A stretch of DNA of 64,000 bases from Neelides folsomi (GCA_034687125.1 JAQGBZ010000168.1:1-64000); one strand, 5' to 3'. Counted from the stretch's first letter, positions 1-14,300 are shown. The notes: a model not told the origin generated them from the letters alone. A program made the numbers and translations.

Positions 1-1508
1 ATGTAATCTTATTACATTAGTTACTTGAAACCATTTTAGAGAAAAAAGGTCAACGGAGAACCACTACTTGGAGAGTATTTGAAAAAATAATGAAAGTATA
101 TTTAGTTATATGAGTCCATAAGTGCAATAAATCAAAAAAATAGCCCAAAGACATGAGTCATAAATCATTTTCAACAATTTAATGGATAGAATTTTACAAA
201 TAAAATGGCCATTAGAAATCATCATATAAAAACTTGGTATGGGGAAAAGGAAGGTCATAAAATAATGATAGTGAAGATGATCATGTCTCCATATCAAAGG
301 GGACTCTTGCTATTTAGCCCCCCGAAATCCCTCAACAAAGATTCCGCATGTGAACTCATGAGGAACAAATGGGGAGTTCGAGTCTAATCGCTCTTTTAAT
401 TACTCCTAAACTACATGAGCCGGAATGAATTGAGAGGCGGCGTCCCACAATTTAATTACCTCCTTTAACTCCCAATACCATCAAACGGTCAAACACAATT
501 AAAATTTCAAAGTCCCAATTCCCCGAATTACTAAGTATAATTCCCAAAATCCAGGAGTTGAGAGTTATGAAAATGTTAATGAAATCGTGGGATCTGAAAT
601 GTATGGAAAAGTATATAGAAAGCGAGTTCCGAAATGAAGCGAGGGACAAATGAGTTTTCTCCCAGTGTAATTTGGCAGCTGTTCTCCATCGATGGTCAAT
701 GTTTGTTCAGATCTAGAGTCCGAGTTGTAAGCCCAAAGCAATGGCTTCAACTCTAAGCCTCTCCAAAGTCGGAATTGAGTCAGACGACGGGGTATTGCGG
801 GTTTGGAAATTTTATAGGGTTCAATCCCATTGTTTTTAGGTTAGAAAAACAGAAATGGAGAGAAAAAACATTTTTGGTTCTTCTCTCTTCTTTTTCCGAT
901 TCTGCACTCAGCCGAGAGGGAGATAGAAAGCGTTATAACATTAGAGACTCAAATGCCTTCAGTGGATTGTATAAACTATACTTCCTATCTGATGGCTTCC
1001 TAAATAAAGTGGGAAAGTGGAAAGCAGTAGATTCGAGGATTCATTAGCTCCATGTTCACTTCTACAGACTTCTCACTCCGTCTCTCTCTTCTGCTTCTCC
1101 TCAGTTTGAGCCTCTGAGCTAACCACCTATACTCACTCAACTCACTCTCCTGTGTGGGATTTGGAAAGTGAAACGAGAGTTTTATTCCCCTTTGTCCTCC
1201 AATTGAGCCAAATGACCGCCTCTCGCCTCCGATTCACGTAAAGCTGTTTTCCTCTTCATCGCCGCCTCGCTCCATTGTCCTCAACACACTTATCGAAATT
1301 TCAGAGGAGAATGGCTCGAGCCGTGAAAAGAGACGAGGCCTAATGAATGCTAATTCTTCCCTTCCCATCCTACGCAATCGTGTAAATAATCTTATTTCAA
1401 TCCCAATTAAATTCTAACCACCTTCACGGCTAAGGAATTTTAAACATGGATTTTAAAATATAAAAAATATTTCTAACATAAAAATGGGAATTTATTACTT
1501 ATTTAATA
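1..1508. other. Non-coding stretch before the MITE pair
   Basis: I see no supported gene here. Several short open frames exist on both strands, for example near 565-750 minus and 775-1047 plus, but none carries a recognisable motif or a convincing pair of splice sites. The part from about 1080 to 1330 is richer in G+C and in pyrimidine/purine runs than its surroundings. It could be an untranslated exon or a conserved non-coding element, but nothing in it decides this. Confidence 0.5.
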
Positions 1509-1510
1509 TA

Positions 1511-1580
1511 CAGGGTGGGACATAAGTATCTTTCTTTTTTTGTACGATTGTTCATTTTAAAAAGAAAGATGCCCACCCTG
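1511..1580. mobile_element. Mariner-type MITE, 70 bp
   Basis: A 70-bp element bounded by TA on both sides (1509-1510 and 1581-1582), the target site of Tc1/mariner elements. Its ends read CAGGGTGGG and CCCACCCTG, and the arms pair again further in (ATCTTTCTTTTT against AAAAAGAAAGAT). The left arm has an extra ACATAAGT-like block that the right arm lacks, so the hairpin carries a bulge of about 8 nt. It has no coding capacity, so it would have been moved by a full-length mariner with matching ends. Confidence 0.8.
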
Positions 1581-1591
1581 TATTAGTAATA

Positions 1592-1679
1592 CAGAGTGAA
1601 CCATAAGTAACGCAACAGACATTCAATCGGTTACCATAACTTTAATGAATGTCTGTTGCGTTACTTATGGTTCACTCTG
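1592..1679. mobile_element. Mariner-type hairpin MITE, 88 bp
   Basis: An 88-bp element flanked by TA (1590-1591 and 1680-1681). The two 34-bp arms, 1592-1625 and 1646-1679, are exact reverse complements by eye, separated by a 20-nt loop. The end begins CAGAGTGAACCATAAGTAAC, and the CATAAGTA block is shared with the neighbouring MITE 11 bp to the left, so the two belong to related mariner subfamilies. Arms this perfect suggest a recent insertion or gene conversion between the arms. If transcribed, it would fold into a long, unbranched stem. Confidence 0.88.
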
Positions 1680-1681
1680 TA

Positions 1682-4600
1682 TGTAATGTAGCATTTTTAT
1701 AATACAATTATAGTGATAAAATTTTGTGTCTGTGCATGTAAGATATACAGATTTTACGCAATGAATATTCTCTTTGAGTATAATCCAGTTATACTTAACA
1801 TAGGTATTAATATGTAGAGTACTACATATATCATACCATATCCTACTTACATTTAGTAATAATGTTCTGAAGCAATTAGGATGAGTGAAATAAATTAAAC
1901 AACTGCTAAAAGTTATGAAAAGTTTAATAAAATCATCCTTCTGACAGATTAAACTGAATAACATTCCATTTAGGGATCTCGAGAATGAAGATTCCGCTTT
2001 CTGGAGAGTGAAATTTACACACAAAAGAAAATTTCTCTTATTAAAAATTCATTAGAATTCAAGTAAGACATACAACCTGTCCACTTTGTTGAGGAAGGTC
2101 GAAAAACAAGGAAGCAAAGAACTACATCAAACCTTTTACCTACCAAGAATAGGAAAACCACAGTTTTACTCCAAAGGTGTTAAAAAACTTTTTCACAGAG
2201 CAAACAGTCAAAAGTTTTTCCCTCTCGAGGCACGGCAAAACAATAAAAGAAAATAGTCTTTCAATTGTTCATCTCCACTCAATGTAAAAGTGTGATTTGA
2301 ATCTTGCTATCAACTTTTACTTTTCCTCACCAGCTGAACCAATCTCCAAGCCCAATGAAGACGTAAGATTGAAAGAAAAAAGTTTTGCCAGTATCGAGAA
2401 ACGTCTTTATTTTCTCCCTTTGTTGGCCAACAGTGGAAACGCATACACGTGGGCCGCCAAAGTACTTGTATGTATTGTATTTGTATGTTTTCCGATATAC
2501 CATATTTTTATACAAAACCATATTCTTTTGTATGGAAGGTAAATATAGTAAAATTGAACTGGGGAAAGGGGAAGGTTGAGGGCGAAGTGGGCGGTTATTT
2601 CTTTTGACCAACAGTTCACACAATATTCCTCCCCATTTACTTTCGTTCCTTTCGGTTCTTGGTTCTTGTTGGACTGTATATGGCGTCTAGAGAGGCACCT
2701 GAATGAGAAAAGAGCTCTTCTTTTCATCTACTAAGAAAGTGGAAGGGAGGGGAATGAAAAATAGAAAGCATTGGCTAATCTTCTCTTTCACTCCCTTGTC
2801 CCACCAGCCCTATTATTTCCCTCACGGAGGGACTAAGAATGAGGGCGAGATGAGTTGATAGATTGCTCACTTTACACTACCCAGGGTTGATTCAATTGGC
2901 GAGAAAATAAAGAAGATTTCATAGACGAATATATTTGGGAAAAGTTGAGCTCTTGTAAATATGGGATGGATATGCCATACACCATACAGGTATGGTACTG
3001 TACATATCTGGTATGGTACTTACTAAAGGAGAACATGGTACAATAGTGAATTCCTTTTCATTGTATTTACTCTTATACTTTTTTTAATATTACACCCTTC
3101 ATTCTTCATGCTGAGGAGACACGCGAAGGAGCTTTCAGTTCTTTCTGCCCACCCACCTTCTTTCAAATTCCCCAATTACAAAATGAATTCGAGGATGTGA
3201 ATCGGAATAATAGGCATTAAACTTCTTGTATTTTACCTTACTACCTCAATTGAGAACTCGATTGGAATCCACTATTAAAAATGAGTTTATTACTCAACCC
3301 ATTATTATAAAACTTTCAATAAATTTCAAAATACCCAAAGGTTGGGCATTTATACTTTTCATTTACGTGCTATTTACAACATCGGTTGATCTCGATTTCT
3401 TAATGTATAATTTATAGCTTATCACAATTCATAAATCATAGTAAATATCATAAATATAGCATAAATCATAAATATAGAGTAGGGATTTAAAATTATGAAC
3501 TGATTTCGTAAATTAATTGTAAAGTTTAATAATTTAGTCATTTGGCTATTATTTATCATTAGGAAATGCCCAAAATGAGAGCCATTCTGATGTGTGGCGT
3601 TTATTATTCAAAGTTTCATAAATCTTCGTGCACATTTGTAAAAGTATTAATTATAATTACAACAACGGGGGAATTATATGCCTTGAAAACTAAGCATATA
3701 ATTTTTCAAGTTGAAATGATTACCCCTATACCTTATAGTAGGTACCAATATACTTGTTTAATATCTAATTACCATATTAGTTATTTGGGTAATATACGAA
3801 CCAATTTTAGTGTAAAAATGTGCTAATGAAAAGTTGACGTGTAATTTTATACGAGCAGATATTATCTACTTTGATGGAAATTTGGTTTTTAAAAACCCAG
3901 TTCTTTGGCTGGTCACATAATTTAGAAAGGTCCCTACCTTTGATGATATTAATCATGAGAAAAAAGGAAGGCATAAACATATACATAAATATACATACAA
4001 AGAGGAGACTCGGAGGAAATTCGATTAAGAGCCGAGATGAGGAAGGGAAAAGAGGAGAGTTTTTTGAGGCGGGTGAATGGGGAAGAAGCTTATTCATATA
4101 ATCGTCCCTTCCCTTATATTTCTCCAGGAGATAAAAGGATGGTGGATGACAGGAGCCCCGGCTTCTGCTTCCTAAACCTATTTATTCTATATACATATCC
4201 CTGCTCATATTCAAAGGAGGAAGTCCCGAAAGAGCGCGGAAAGCTAGCACAATTTGCATGCCAGAGAAAGTCATTTGGGGATTGGGATTTCTTCGTCGCG
4301 GCGGCCCAAGAGCCTTGACGAAGTGGAAGAAGCTCCACAACCAAGGGAGAATGAGTGAGTGAAGGGAAAACGCCTCCGCACACGGGGCCGGCACATTACA
4401 TTTAATATTATGGTTTCTATTCCGATTTATCTCAAGCGAGAGGTCCTATTATAACAACCCAGTCCCACTTTCATTCTAGAGACAGATAGAGGAAGCAGTA
4501 AAAATAATCCGGACACACGGGGTGACGGCTCCAATCTTATCTTCTTCTTCTTCGCTCTGTCTCAACACATTCCCTCGCTCCTTCGCATTTGAATTCAGAA

Positions 4601-7600
4601 ATAATCCGTGACATGGAAATAACGAAACAGTTCCTATTGTCCTCTTTTTCTTAAGTGTATTCTCATCACATTATTACCACGCGTCCACAGTTCTTCTGCT
4701 GATTCGCTCTGAGAGCCTTTCAAACCCTTTTTAAAACCCATGTTGAAAAGGAGCTGGGTGGTGATTCTTTGTTCAAGTTATCTCATCATGCTTAATACTT
4801 CTGAGTTTCATTTTATTGCATGTTGACTTTATGACATTCTTAAAATTCTTATTTTCATAGAATAAATTTATCCTTGAGTAAATTCTGAAGAAACTCACTC
4901 AATAAACCAATTTCATCTAGCACCTCTTTATATTTATTACATACGTACTACTTATTCTTATTATAAACATATTATGGAGAAAATTATATCAGTATAGATT
5001 TATGAATATAACTACTTGAATTATTTATATTATAAATAAATTATCCTTATCATGATAAACACATCCCATGTATCAGTATACAAATATGTACATTAAGTAT
5101 AAATATTAAGTATAATTTGCGTGCTGTTAATTTGTTCACATTTATTCATGCGAGTAGGAGTATATTATTAATGCATTGAAAGGGATTCCAATCAATTACG
5201 GTATTTATTACAAAAAAGTACCTGTATATTGGTCGTTATATCTATTTTGATTGAATCAATTTGAAATTCTCTTTTAAAATTCTCCAGTATTATCATAATA
5301 GAAACGGTGGTATGAACTGGAATCGTTTTATCTTTCGATATAAGGTTAAATGAGAAGGTGCGGAAAGGCGATATGTCTGGCTCCTAATGATATGACATCG
5401 AAAAGAATGAAGGAGAGGTAGAGATGCCTTTGGACGTGAAATATTTCAAACCATGACATTCATCAGAATGAGTTCGGGAGTGAGGGCAAAGGGCCCGGTC
5501 GATAAATGCGAGGGTGAACGCCTTCACTCGACTGTATTTCAATATGCATATTCTGCCAATTCACTGAACAAAGGTACACACAACCAACCGAGCTCTTTCT
5601 CCGTACATGAAAATGATATGAGGAAAAGTAAAATAATAATGAGGATAATGAGTTTGAGTCTCGACCTCTCATTTATTTCCCTTTTCCAACATATTTTCCA
5701 CACAGACTTCCCTCCGCTCTCCTTCTCAATCTCATAGGAATGGAAAGTTATTGTCCGGCTTTGGCTCCCTATGGACTTTCTCATTCAGCCTCAGACTTAC
5801 TCATTTCCATCCTTGAATATATTACAATTATTTCCCCTGAATGATGTTAAACCTCCCTTCATTTTCTCACTTTATTATCTTTATGATCTACAATTAAATT
5901 TCCACAATTTTGATTTTATAATTTTACCACAATCTAAATTTAACATTCAAAGAATTTAATACATTTAGTTTAAGGTTCTAAGCTAGTTTAATATTAAGTA
6001 TTATTAAAAGATATAAAAGGATTTTTATCTTATTACACTTTGTGCTTGCAAAATTTGAATTTTAGATTTGAGACTTTATAAATAAACTTTTTAATAGTAG
6101 TTTGAAAAGGTAAAGGATTTCTTCTACGATAAACAACTTAGGCGCATTACTGTCTATTACCTAAAATGTGAGGGTGAGAATTGGAATCTAAAGTTGATAA
6201 GGAATATATAGGATCACGAACTCTCAATAAAATAAAAGTGAGAAAACTTACGATGTTTCCGTAAACGGTTAGTTTAACGGTTTAAAACTCCGATTTCAAC
6301 TCATGATATTTTCCTATCGACGTTACCTAAAGATTAATGAAGCTATGCCATTTTAAGCTTTATATATCTCCACACGTTCTTATTACACACATCTGTCAAA
6401 ATTTAACAGTTAAAGAAAGTTCGCCATCACAGTTTGGATTTATAACTTTTTCTGAGAAATAAATAGCTATCAGGCTTAATTCAAGGTTTAAATATTTCAT
6501 ACTTTATAAAATCCAAAAAGTAGTTGAATATTTACACACGTAGTATATCATACAGGGTAATATCAAATACTAATTGGAGCTTATATGCAAAAGTGTTTGT
6601 AATACAAGCTGGATAAAATATAGAAAATTGTAGAGATAAATAAACGCAGATTAATTCACAAAATACAAATCATTCGTTTCAACGTCCTCGTTTCCAAAAA
6701 CTTTTCTCTGCAAACAAATAAGTGAAAATTTTCTTATAATAAAATGCTCAAAGTTTGAGTCCGCATTACAATTCCCGTTTGACATTAATTTATGACTTTT
6801 TGTTCAACCCTTTACGCAAACAGATACTTATGATCCGTCGGAAGATTATTATTAAAAATAAAAAAGAGGGAAAAGAGGGAAACCGTGTAATTCCACCTAC
6901 TCCCAAGTGAAGACATAAAGTGTTTTATGGAGAAAATGTCACTTTACAACTTTTATCTTTAGGTGTAAGTAAATGTAATCCTTCCCAGCCCTCATCCTCT
7001 TTTTTCCATCTAACACATGAAATTGTGGAATAAAATAGCAGTCTTAAAGGGTCTTAGCGGCTGAAGTTAAGTTTTCGTTTTTGAGGTGGATTAGCTCCTT
7101 AACACTCGAAATACATACAAACACGTAACATATCCCTAGCCCGAAAACCATCCAGTGAGTTATGAGGAGAAGAGCGGCCGTAAAATAAATAACCACTAGA
7201 GGAGGAACGATACAGAGAGACTCAAGAGGTGGCAATAATAAGCGGAGATAAAATATTTGCTAAAGCGAAGAGGCCAAGGAGTTAAAAGGGGCAAAGAGTC
7301 ATCTTTCCTTATTAGTATTAGTGGAGGGATTGGCCATAAACCTCAGCGTGGTTAAATAGGCGACCGGCGTCTGTTCATTCGTCTTTTCTCACGTCAAGAG
7401 TTGGAGAAAGAGCGAGCCATTGGAATGAGTAAGAATCGGGGAAAAGGGAGCTGGGGCTAATTACAAAGTTTTCCCTTTCATCATCATCCGGAGGAACTAG
7501 GGCGCCGAGTGAGGATTTTTCATATTTCAAAATCCATTTTATCTCCCCATTCCTCCTCCTTGGCTAAATGGCAAAGACCCGGTTCATATCATTGTACAGA

Positions 7601-8117
7601 TTAAGGAGTTATATATAAAGTTATACGGCGGTTCATAAAATTTATCGCCTCCGTCTGAATTGGGCGGGGAGGAAGGAGGAAGAAAATTCACCCGTACCTT
7701 CTTTCTCCCTCTGACATTTCCACATTTCTGAGAGAAATTGGCTTTTTCTCATTTATTGCCTCGGTGGCCCTGTGAGAATAAATAGTATGTCTTCGGGTTG
7801 AACGTATTAAGGAGGCGTAATAAGCAATACGTCTAATCCTCTATTTTCACATTTCCACTTCCGCTCATCTCAAAGGGGGAAGAAGAATGGGCGACGAGGG
7901 GAACCTACTTTCACTCCACACAAGTCCCTATAGAACAAACTTCAAGGGTGTTTCCACTAATCGGCGGCTCTCCAGGGCGGGTAAATTATCCAACGCTCCT
8001 GTGGCAAAGTGCCAAAGGACCTCGTAAGTAACCCAAAATTTCCTCCGACCACGCAGGGATGTACTACATTCTGGGAAACACTGGGAGTGAGATAACAAAA
8101 GGGAGGTTCATCCTCAC
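1682..8117. other. Probable dpr intron or 3' flank, no exon recognised
   Basis: This 6.4-kb stretch lies downstream of the Ig1 exon of the minus-strand dpr gene, so it should be intron unless the gene is truncated. I searched the minus-strand frames by eye for the second Ig domain (cysteine, tryptophan and DxGxYxC pattern) and did not find it. G+C-richer patches occur near 4000-4600 and 7300-7960. The second directly follows the Ig1 exon in gene direction. Both contain mostly purine- or pyrimidine-rich sequence and no convincing frame. Confidence 0.5.
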
Positions 8118-8325
8118 CTACGACGGTCAAGTAGGTGAAGGCCGAGATGGGAGGCGTGATGGAGATTTGGCACTCGTAAACCCCGCCGTCTGTCAGCCGA
8201 GTTGAGCTGATCCGAAGGCCCCAGACATTCACTGGACCTTGGTAGGGACGAAAACGCTGATCTGCTGTGTAAGTCTCGGACCCAGCGGAGAGTAAATGTG
8301 TGTCACGATGGCGGATCCATAATAC
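8118..8325 (-). CDS. dpr: Dpr-family protein, exon completing the first Ig domain
   Basis: This 208-bp exon encodes residues 70-138 of the visible protein and supplies the second half of the first V-type Ig domain. Dpr proteins are arthropod neuronal surface proteins whose first Ig domain binds DIP partners during synapse and cell-type matching. The exon starts after a CAG acceptor (8326-8328) with VLWIRHRD, which contains the core Ig tryptophan (W72). It continues through YTADQRF (88-94), W104 and the DGGVYEC motif (D115, Y119, C121), then ECQISITPPIS, a close variant of the family's ECQxSTxPxxS signature. It ends at an AG/GTGAGG donor in phase 1. Variants from the usual family pattern include SITPPIS and GPVNVWGL at the edge of the strand-F region. 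The joining exon is 8.3 kb away on the same strand. The exact dpr paralog cannot be assigned from one Ig domain. Confidence 0.92.
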
Positions 8326-11300
8326 CTGAAACCATAGTTAATACTCGTATTTATATAAGGTATATTTATCCCTTGTATGATATTGTACTCGTATAAGGTC
8401 ACATACATTTTTAAGTCAAGAACAGATGAAATATATATAATCCCCTTTCTGGACTTGATTTATTTATTTTCTAAAAGTTACTCCGATCAACTTTGCATGA
8501 GTTGACTTGTGAAATGCGATTTAAGAGAAAGTTTCAGATGCTTTTAGTGATTAATTTTAGACGTGAAATTATTTTTGCACGATTGAATAGTTTCTATTTA
8601 TATAATGCATTTATACTTTTTTTTCATATACTATGTATGATATCGTATGTATCTTATAATTGTTATAATATACTAGGTGACAGAATAAACTATCTTTAAT
8701 ATATTGGAAGGGAGTTTTACATTGTTTATGAAAGATTTATGAATAAATGAGGCTTATGTTATGTCATGTCTTATGTTATATACAATGTTTAGTATAATTC
8801 TTTATAAAAAATAAGTAACATGAAGTATGTATTAAAATAATCAAATAAATAACAAAAAATCAACTAAATTTTCTAAGTATTTTGTGTTTTGTGTTTTAGT
8901 ATTTACTCTAGTGTTAAAAGAAATTATTGATAATCGATACAATATTATGAAATGTGTTTACATTCATAAATGAATAATTGAATATAAATGCGCAATTTTT
9001 GCGTAATGTCGTTGAACATAGAAAAAACGATAAACAAGAATAGTAAGCAAGATTGTAAATATTAAAGAAACAAAAAATTGACATGTTTTATTTCTAACTT
9101 CTCTTCTTGATAACGGAATCTGAAAAGAATGAAATGAATCAGAATATGAAATAGTAAAATCCATATTGAAAATTGGAAAGCGAGTGAAACAAGAGGAACG
9201 GAAAATTCAGTGAAGAAAAGAATTTTTGACAACAGTAAAACAGCTGTCAATTCTTCCAAATTCGATTTATCCTTTTTCGAGAGGATCCTTTAAGCTTGAA
9301 TAAACAGAGAAATCAAAAGAATATTGTATTTCAGATTTATTCCGATTAGAATGGAATTTCAAGACATGCCCCGACTTTTTATATCTCGTCTTTCAAAATG
9401 ATAAAATAAAAAATATTTTCAGAAATAAACTTGCGTGAAGTCCAAGTACTTTTATAAACGGAAAATTTAATTGTCTTTTGGATATAAAATAATGTTTAAT
9501 AGACGATGCTAACCAGTTACATTTTTTATTTCCAAAACTTAGAAAAATATAACTTTTTACTTTTGGGAGAATTTGAATATTGAAGGATGTGAACGTTTTA
9601 TTGAACGAGATGCTTTTTAAAAACTTTCAAATTTTCAATAAGACAAATTTGCCGTCTCTTATTTTTGGTTAAAAAAAGTTTTCTGATGAGGCTACTTGTG
9701 TCTTGAGAGCGAAGCTCCTTTGTAATTCAGAAACAGAATTTTTTGTAGACAAATTCCCCCCGGGGAAATAGTTAAGTAAAGTGAAGAAGTCTAAAAAGAA
9801 AAAAAACTAGGAAAATTTTAAAAGAGCTGGGAGATGCTCCGTAAATTGTGAAGGCAAATTTAAAAGCAATTTGGAATTGAATGCAAATCTCATCTTCATC
9901 CATCCTCGAGTTCCAATCTCATCTTAATCTCAAAGTTTCCCATACTCCACTTTCTCACTCCCCTATTCTTTCTCCCAGTAGAAAATCTATTAGGAGAAAT
10001 TAGAAAAATAGAAAAAAGCTTCCCAAATTCCTATTTTTGAGTTCCACTCATCCAGTTCCCACAACCTATTTTCGTTGACTTAAGAGTTAAAATGGATGTG
10101 GGCCAATTAAAGCAAATAAAGAAGGAGGCTCCCTTTATTCCATTCAAACCATCAGTCTTTTGTTCGATAAAAAACTCTTCTTTCTTCAAAGAAAATTCCA
10201 ACCAATTTCCTTTCCAAGATACGATTCATTTTTTAACAAGTCTAAAAGTATAGCTTGAAATTGACGTAGATTATTATAGGTGTTGGTTTATATAAAATAT
10301 AGTAAAAAATCATTGTTATAACATATAGGCATTACAGGGCCCATACATGTTATGGTAGATATAGATACCATACGTGTATGAAAAATATTCATATTTCTAT
10401 ATTGTAAGGAATAATGTTAAGTTTAGTCTTGTAATCTTTAGAAATGTAATCTTTTAATTTAATGAAAAATTTAATAATTCAATTACCATAATTTAAATTT
10501 TGAATTAGTTTTGTCATTTTATTCAGCGATGATGAGAAGAGAAATCCCTTGAGGAAGAAACCGAGAATAAACCGTGCTCTGCATGCAGGCAAGTATTTGA
10601 ATATAAGTCATTCTGTGAGAAAACCGAGAATGTGACTTTAACCAAAATAAGCTCCATTTCATATTTTACATTTAAGTCCTTTCAGGCTCACATTAGGATT
10701 TTAATAATACCCTCAGTCCCTTGATGCTCTCTGATTCTTGGTTGTCTCCTCGAGGGGAATTGAGCTAACGATAAGAAAGAGGAAGCAAAGAACGCCGCAT
10801 TGTGGGAGAAAAGAGGAAGATGAGTGGGAGATGTGCCGAGATTGTATTTGAGATTCAGATCAGACGCCTTTTTTACTCTCCTTCTGTTCGAGACTTTGAG
10901 AAAGGTTCTTATGGAGAGATCCGCTTATTTCTCTTCCCGACTCCTTCAATAGAACCACCTTTCTTTTTCTCTCTACGCGCTTTGGAAGTTGACAGGCGGG
11001 AATAAGAATGGAAATGATCGGAATCCTCAATCACAAGACTCTCAATCCGATTTTCATCTACAATATTTTCCAAATGCCAATAATGCATATGTACATTATA
11101 TTTCTCATTTTATTATCATGCCTCGTATCGCATTTATTATTTTCCACTATGCAGTTTTATCCTTGAGGAAATCTCTCCCTTTTCTGTTTTGATCTGTCTT
11201 AAGAAACGTATACTAGACAAACGGAATGGCCATGAATAATAAAATATTCAACCATTGAACTGTACATATTTTATTTATTCTGCGAATCCCATATGTATGA

Positions 11301-14300
11301 TATGTACTTGATAAAAAGTAAGTATTTGTATTCCTACTCACATAAAGAATATTTATTTAGGAGAATGATATTAATGAGAAATTCTTTGACTTCCTCAATA
11401 GAAAATTCTTCTCTTTTGGAAAATGCAATAAAATATGATTTCTATTGAAGAACGGAATTGGAAAATTATAATAAACCCGTTCGAATAGAAACTTTGATTC
11501 AATTTTGGATTTATTAAATTAGTAAAATACAAATACTTTTAGTAGTTGGAAATTGAAACGGATGACGTGAAGGAGTGGAGGAGGAAAAAGAAGTCGAGAT
11601 AAAAGTAAAGGAAATAAATAGGAACGTCAATAGCCAATTGACTTTTTCGGATCTTTGTAAGTTTGCTACCAATGGAGACTTTTGTGTATGATGGTTATTA
11701 AAGAAAGAGATATGAGTGATGGTGAGTTGAAGGGGAAACGACATTTGAGGGGAAAGTGGGTGAGTGTATTGAATTACTGAAGGTTCCAAGAAGAAAAAGG
11801 AAGGAAAAGAACGAATCTTTCCTTTCAACTCCTTTACAATTACAGAGAGGAGTCTTAAGCTCCTCTCTTTACTTTATATTTCATGAGGCGTGTAATATTC
11901 TTTGTGAGGGATATGTGGAGAAAAAGAAAAAAGAATCATTCTCAGATATACAGAAGAAACTATTTTTCTATCGGAATTGAAGAAATGGCTTTTTATTCTC
12001 AATTAAGAGTCACATTCTCATTTTGGTCCACAATTCAACATCCGTCTGAACTATCTGTAAGTCAATGGTATGAGACTTTTACTATAAAGAGTAAAATGCC
12101 GGAAGTTTCATTATAAATACCTATGTAAGGTATGTTCCTTTCTTTACATTCATACTTTACCCTTTTGGTCTTATAAAAACTTATAATGTTAGATGAATTT
12201 TTTTAATTGAAGACAAAAATGTTGTCGTTTGAAAGAAAAATGAGGCCGAGATTATTTTATATTTCTGTAATAAATTGCAAAGGAATTTTCAGGTTTCATA
12301 TTATTGGATTGTAAGAATTTCAATTCCCAAAAAGTCAAACTTATATAATAGTAGAAATAATATTTATATTTATATACGAAATAACTTTTTATATTTTATA
12401 TTGACTTTTCTTAGAAAAAATCTATATTTTTGTTGTCTGAATTGACACAGCTGTCTTTTTGACTTAGGATGAAAAGGATAAATTGGCGAATTTGACTCCA
12501 TCCATTAAATTCCTTTTAGCAAAACCTTTCAATGTACAAATTTTTTGAGGAATGTTGCAAAATTAAAAACTCGAAACGAAGGGTAAAGTTTAAAATTTCG
12601 ATATCAATTTGCCATAAGTCATTTATATAAAATGCATATTTCTTATATTATATTTCATCCCATCCATGTAAATTGAAATGATGCTTCAACAATGGCAAAA
12701 TTGAATAAAAACTTAAGTATAATTTCTAATTGCAAGGTTAATGCCAAAGGTAATTTGGGCCGTTAAAATCAATCTGTAATTATTCAAATTATGTAATGTT
12801 TAACCTATAGAAAACGTTCATTCATGGATTGATTATTCTTTTATCAACATAATTTCAATGTAGTATATTTAATGCTTAAATGCACTTAACTAAACAAATT
12901 GTGCAACCTGCAGTGCTTTTTGAGTTATCAATTCATTTCATCCAATTAGTCTTAATGTCAGTAAATGAGGGAAAATGAGGAGTGAAAGGTGAAGGTGGAG
13001 AATTTCAATTAGGGAAATGGATGTAGAATTTGAAGCTTAATCGCCGACGGGGCCGGAAGTATCACATGAATTGATGCAGAGGTGGACACGTGGACAGGCT
13101 CCCCTTGTGTGTCAATTCGTGTAATAGTTTTTCCTTCTCCGGCCTCCTCCCTTCGTTCCATGAGGAAGTTACCCGGAAGGGGGTCGACATGAGAGCTTGG
13201 ACTCCGCCGTCCTTACAACTCGACTCGACACTGACAATGACAAAGAGGGAATGAAAAGGGAAACCTCGTCGCGTGGGCAAAACTCCTATTACGATTCACA
13301 CACATTTACTTCTACCATCAATGTTCTTATCGTCACACAATTGGTGAAATGTTATACACATTCACGGATTTGTTCACAGTTCCACACGAATTAGTCTGAT
13401 GGAATTTTTTTTTGTTATTGTGAAGCTAAAACCAATCTTATTATTCTTATTAAATTCTGATACTACTATACAGAACAATATTACTCATATCACTGGTATC
13501 ATCTCTTTACTAGGTATACAATATTATCATGTATTTACCAATATTAGCCAAAGGAGTAATATACGAGCTAATATACTATACATAGAGTAGATATTAGCAA
13601 ATGCCTTTTAGAGGTAAAAGAAACATATACGCAAATACTGTAATATTCTATATTATATGCATAAAAGTACCATACCAAGTACCATGTACATATCCTATAT
13701 GGATAGTTAAGTATCTGTATATGAATTGGTATTTAGTAAGTGCAATAAATCTAATAAAAAAGGGGGAAAGTTCAAGAAATACATTAGTGGATTAAATAGT
13801 AAAATGGAATAGTGAAAAGGTCAGTGGCAGAGAAAGAGTGAATGATGGGATGCAGTTGCAAGTGCCAATTGTTTCGACAACTCATTCCATTTCATTTCCT
13901 TCTTTGACTCACCGTGAAGACCCTGAAGATCGGGTGAGAAATGGTGAATGGTGGAGTGAGAGAAAGAGACAGAATGGTGCGGGTGACAGGTCATTATCCC
14001 TTGAGCTTCTCGTAATACTATTAATATTCCATTATTGCCAACAGCCGCCCTTCTGCTCACTCGCCCAGATACTGTCACAATCTCATTGTGGCCCATTATA
14101 ATGTATACTCTTTCCCAGTGACGATGATGGATTGCGGGGAGTGGAGGAGTTTGTGGACCATTTAACGACCTCCCTCTATTTCTTGATCCACTCGAAGAAA
14201 AGATTAATCCTTCCGACTACCAACACGTGACGAGATGATCCAAATAAATTCACTTAAGATCAGCTCAACAACAATGAGACCCCAAGGGACACAATTATCC

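Noticed and set aside
376-392. GTTCGAGTCTAATC, resembling a tRNA T-loop box
   Set aside because: It does not match the B-box consensus, and no A box or cloverleaf could be drawn around it.
6546-6570. Isolated ATACAGGGTAAT, resembling a mariner end
   Set aside because: No matching inverted partner ending CCCTGTA was found within 2 kb, so it is too short to call.
7044-7235. Minus-strand frame with a hydrophobic stretch, considered as a dpr membrane anchor exon
   Set aside because: It lies only 0.9 kb after the Ig1 exon with no Ig2 between, and no acceptor or family similarity supports it.
7957-8117. Continuation of the Ig1 open frame beyond TVVG
   Set aside because: A good AG/GTGAGG donor ends the exon at 8118. 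The residues beyond it do not match any Dpr sequence.
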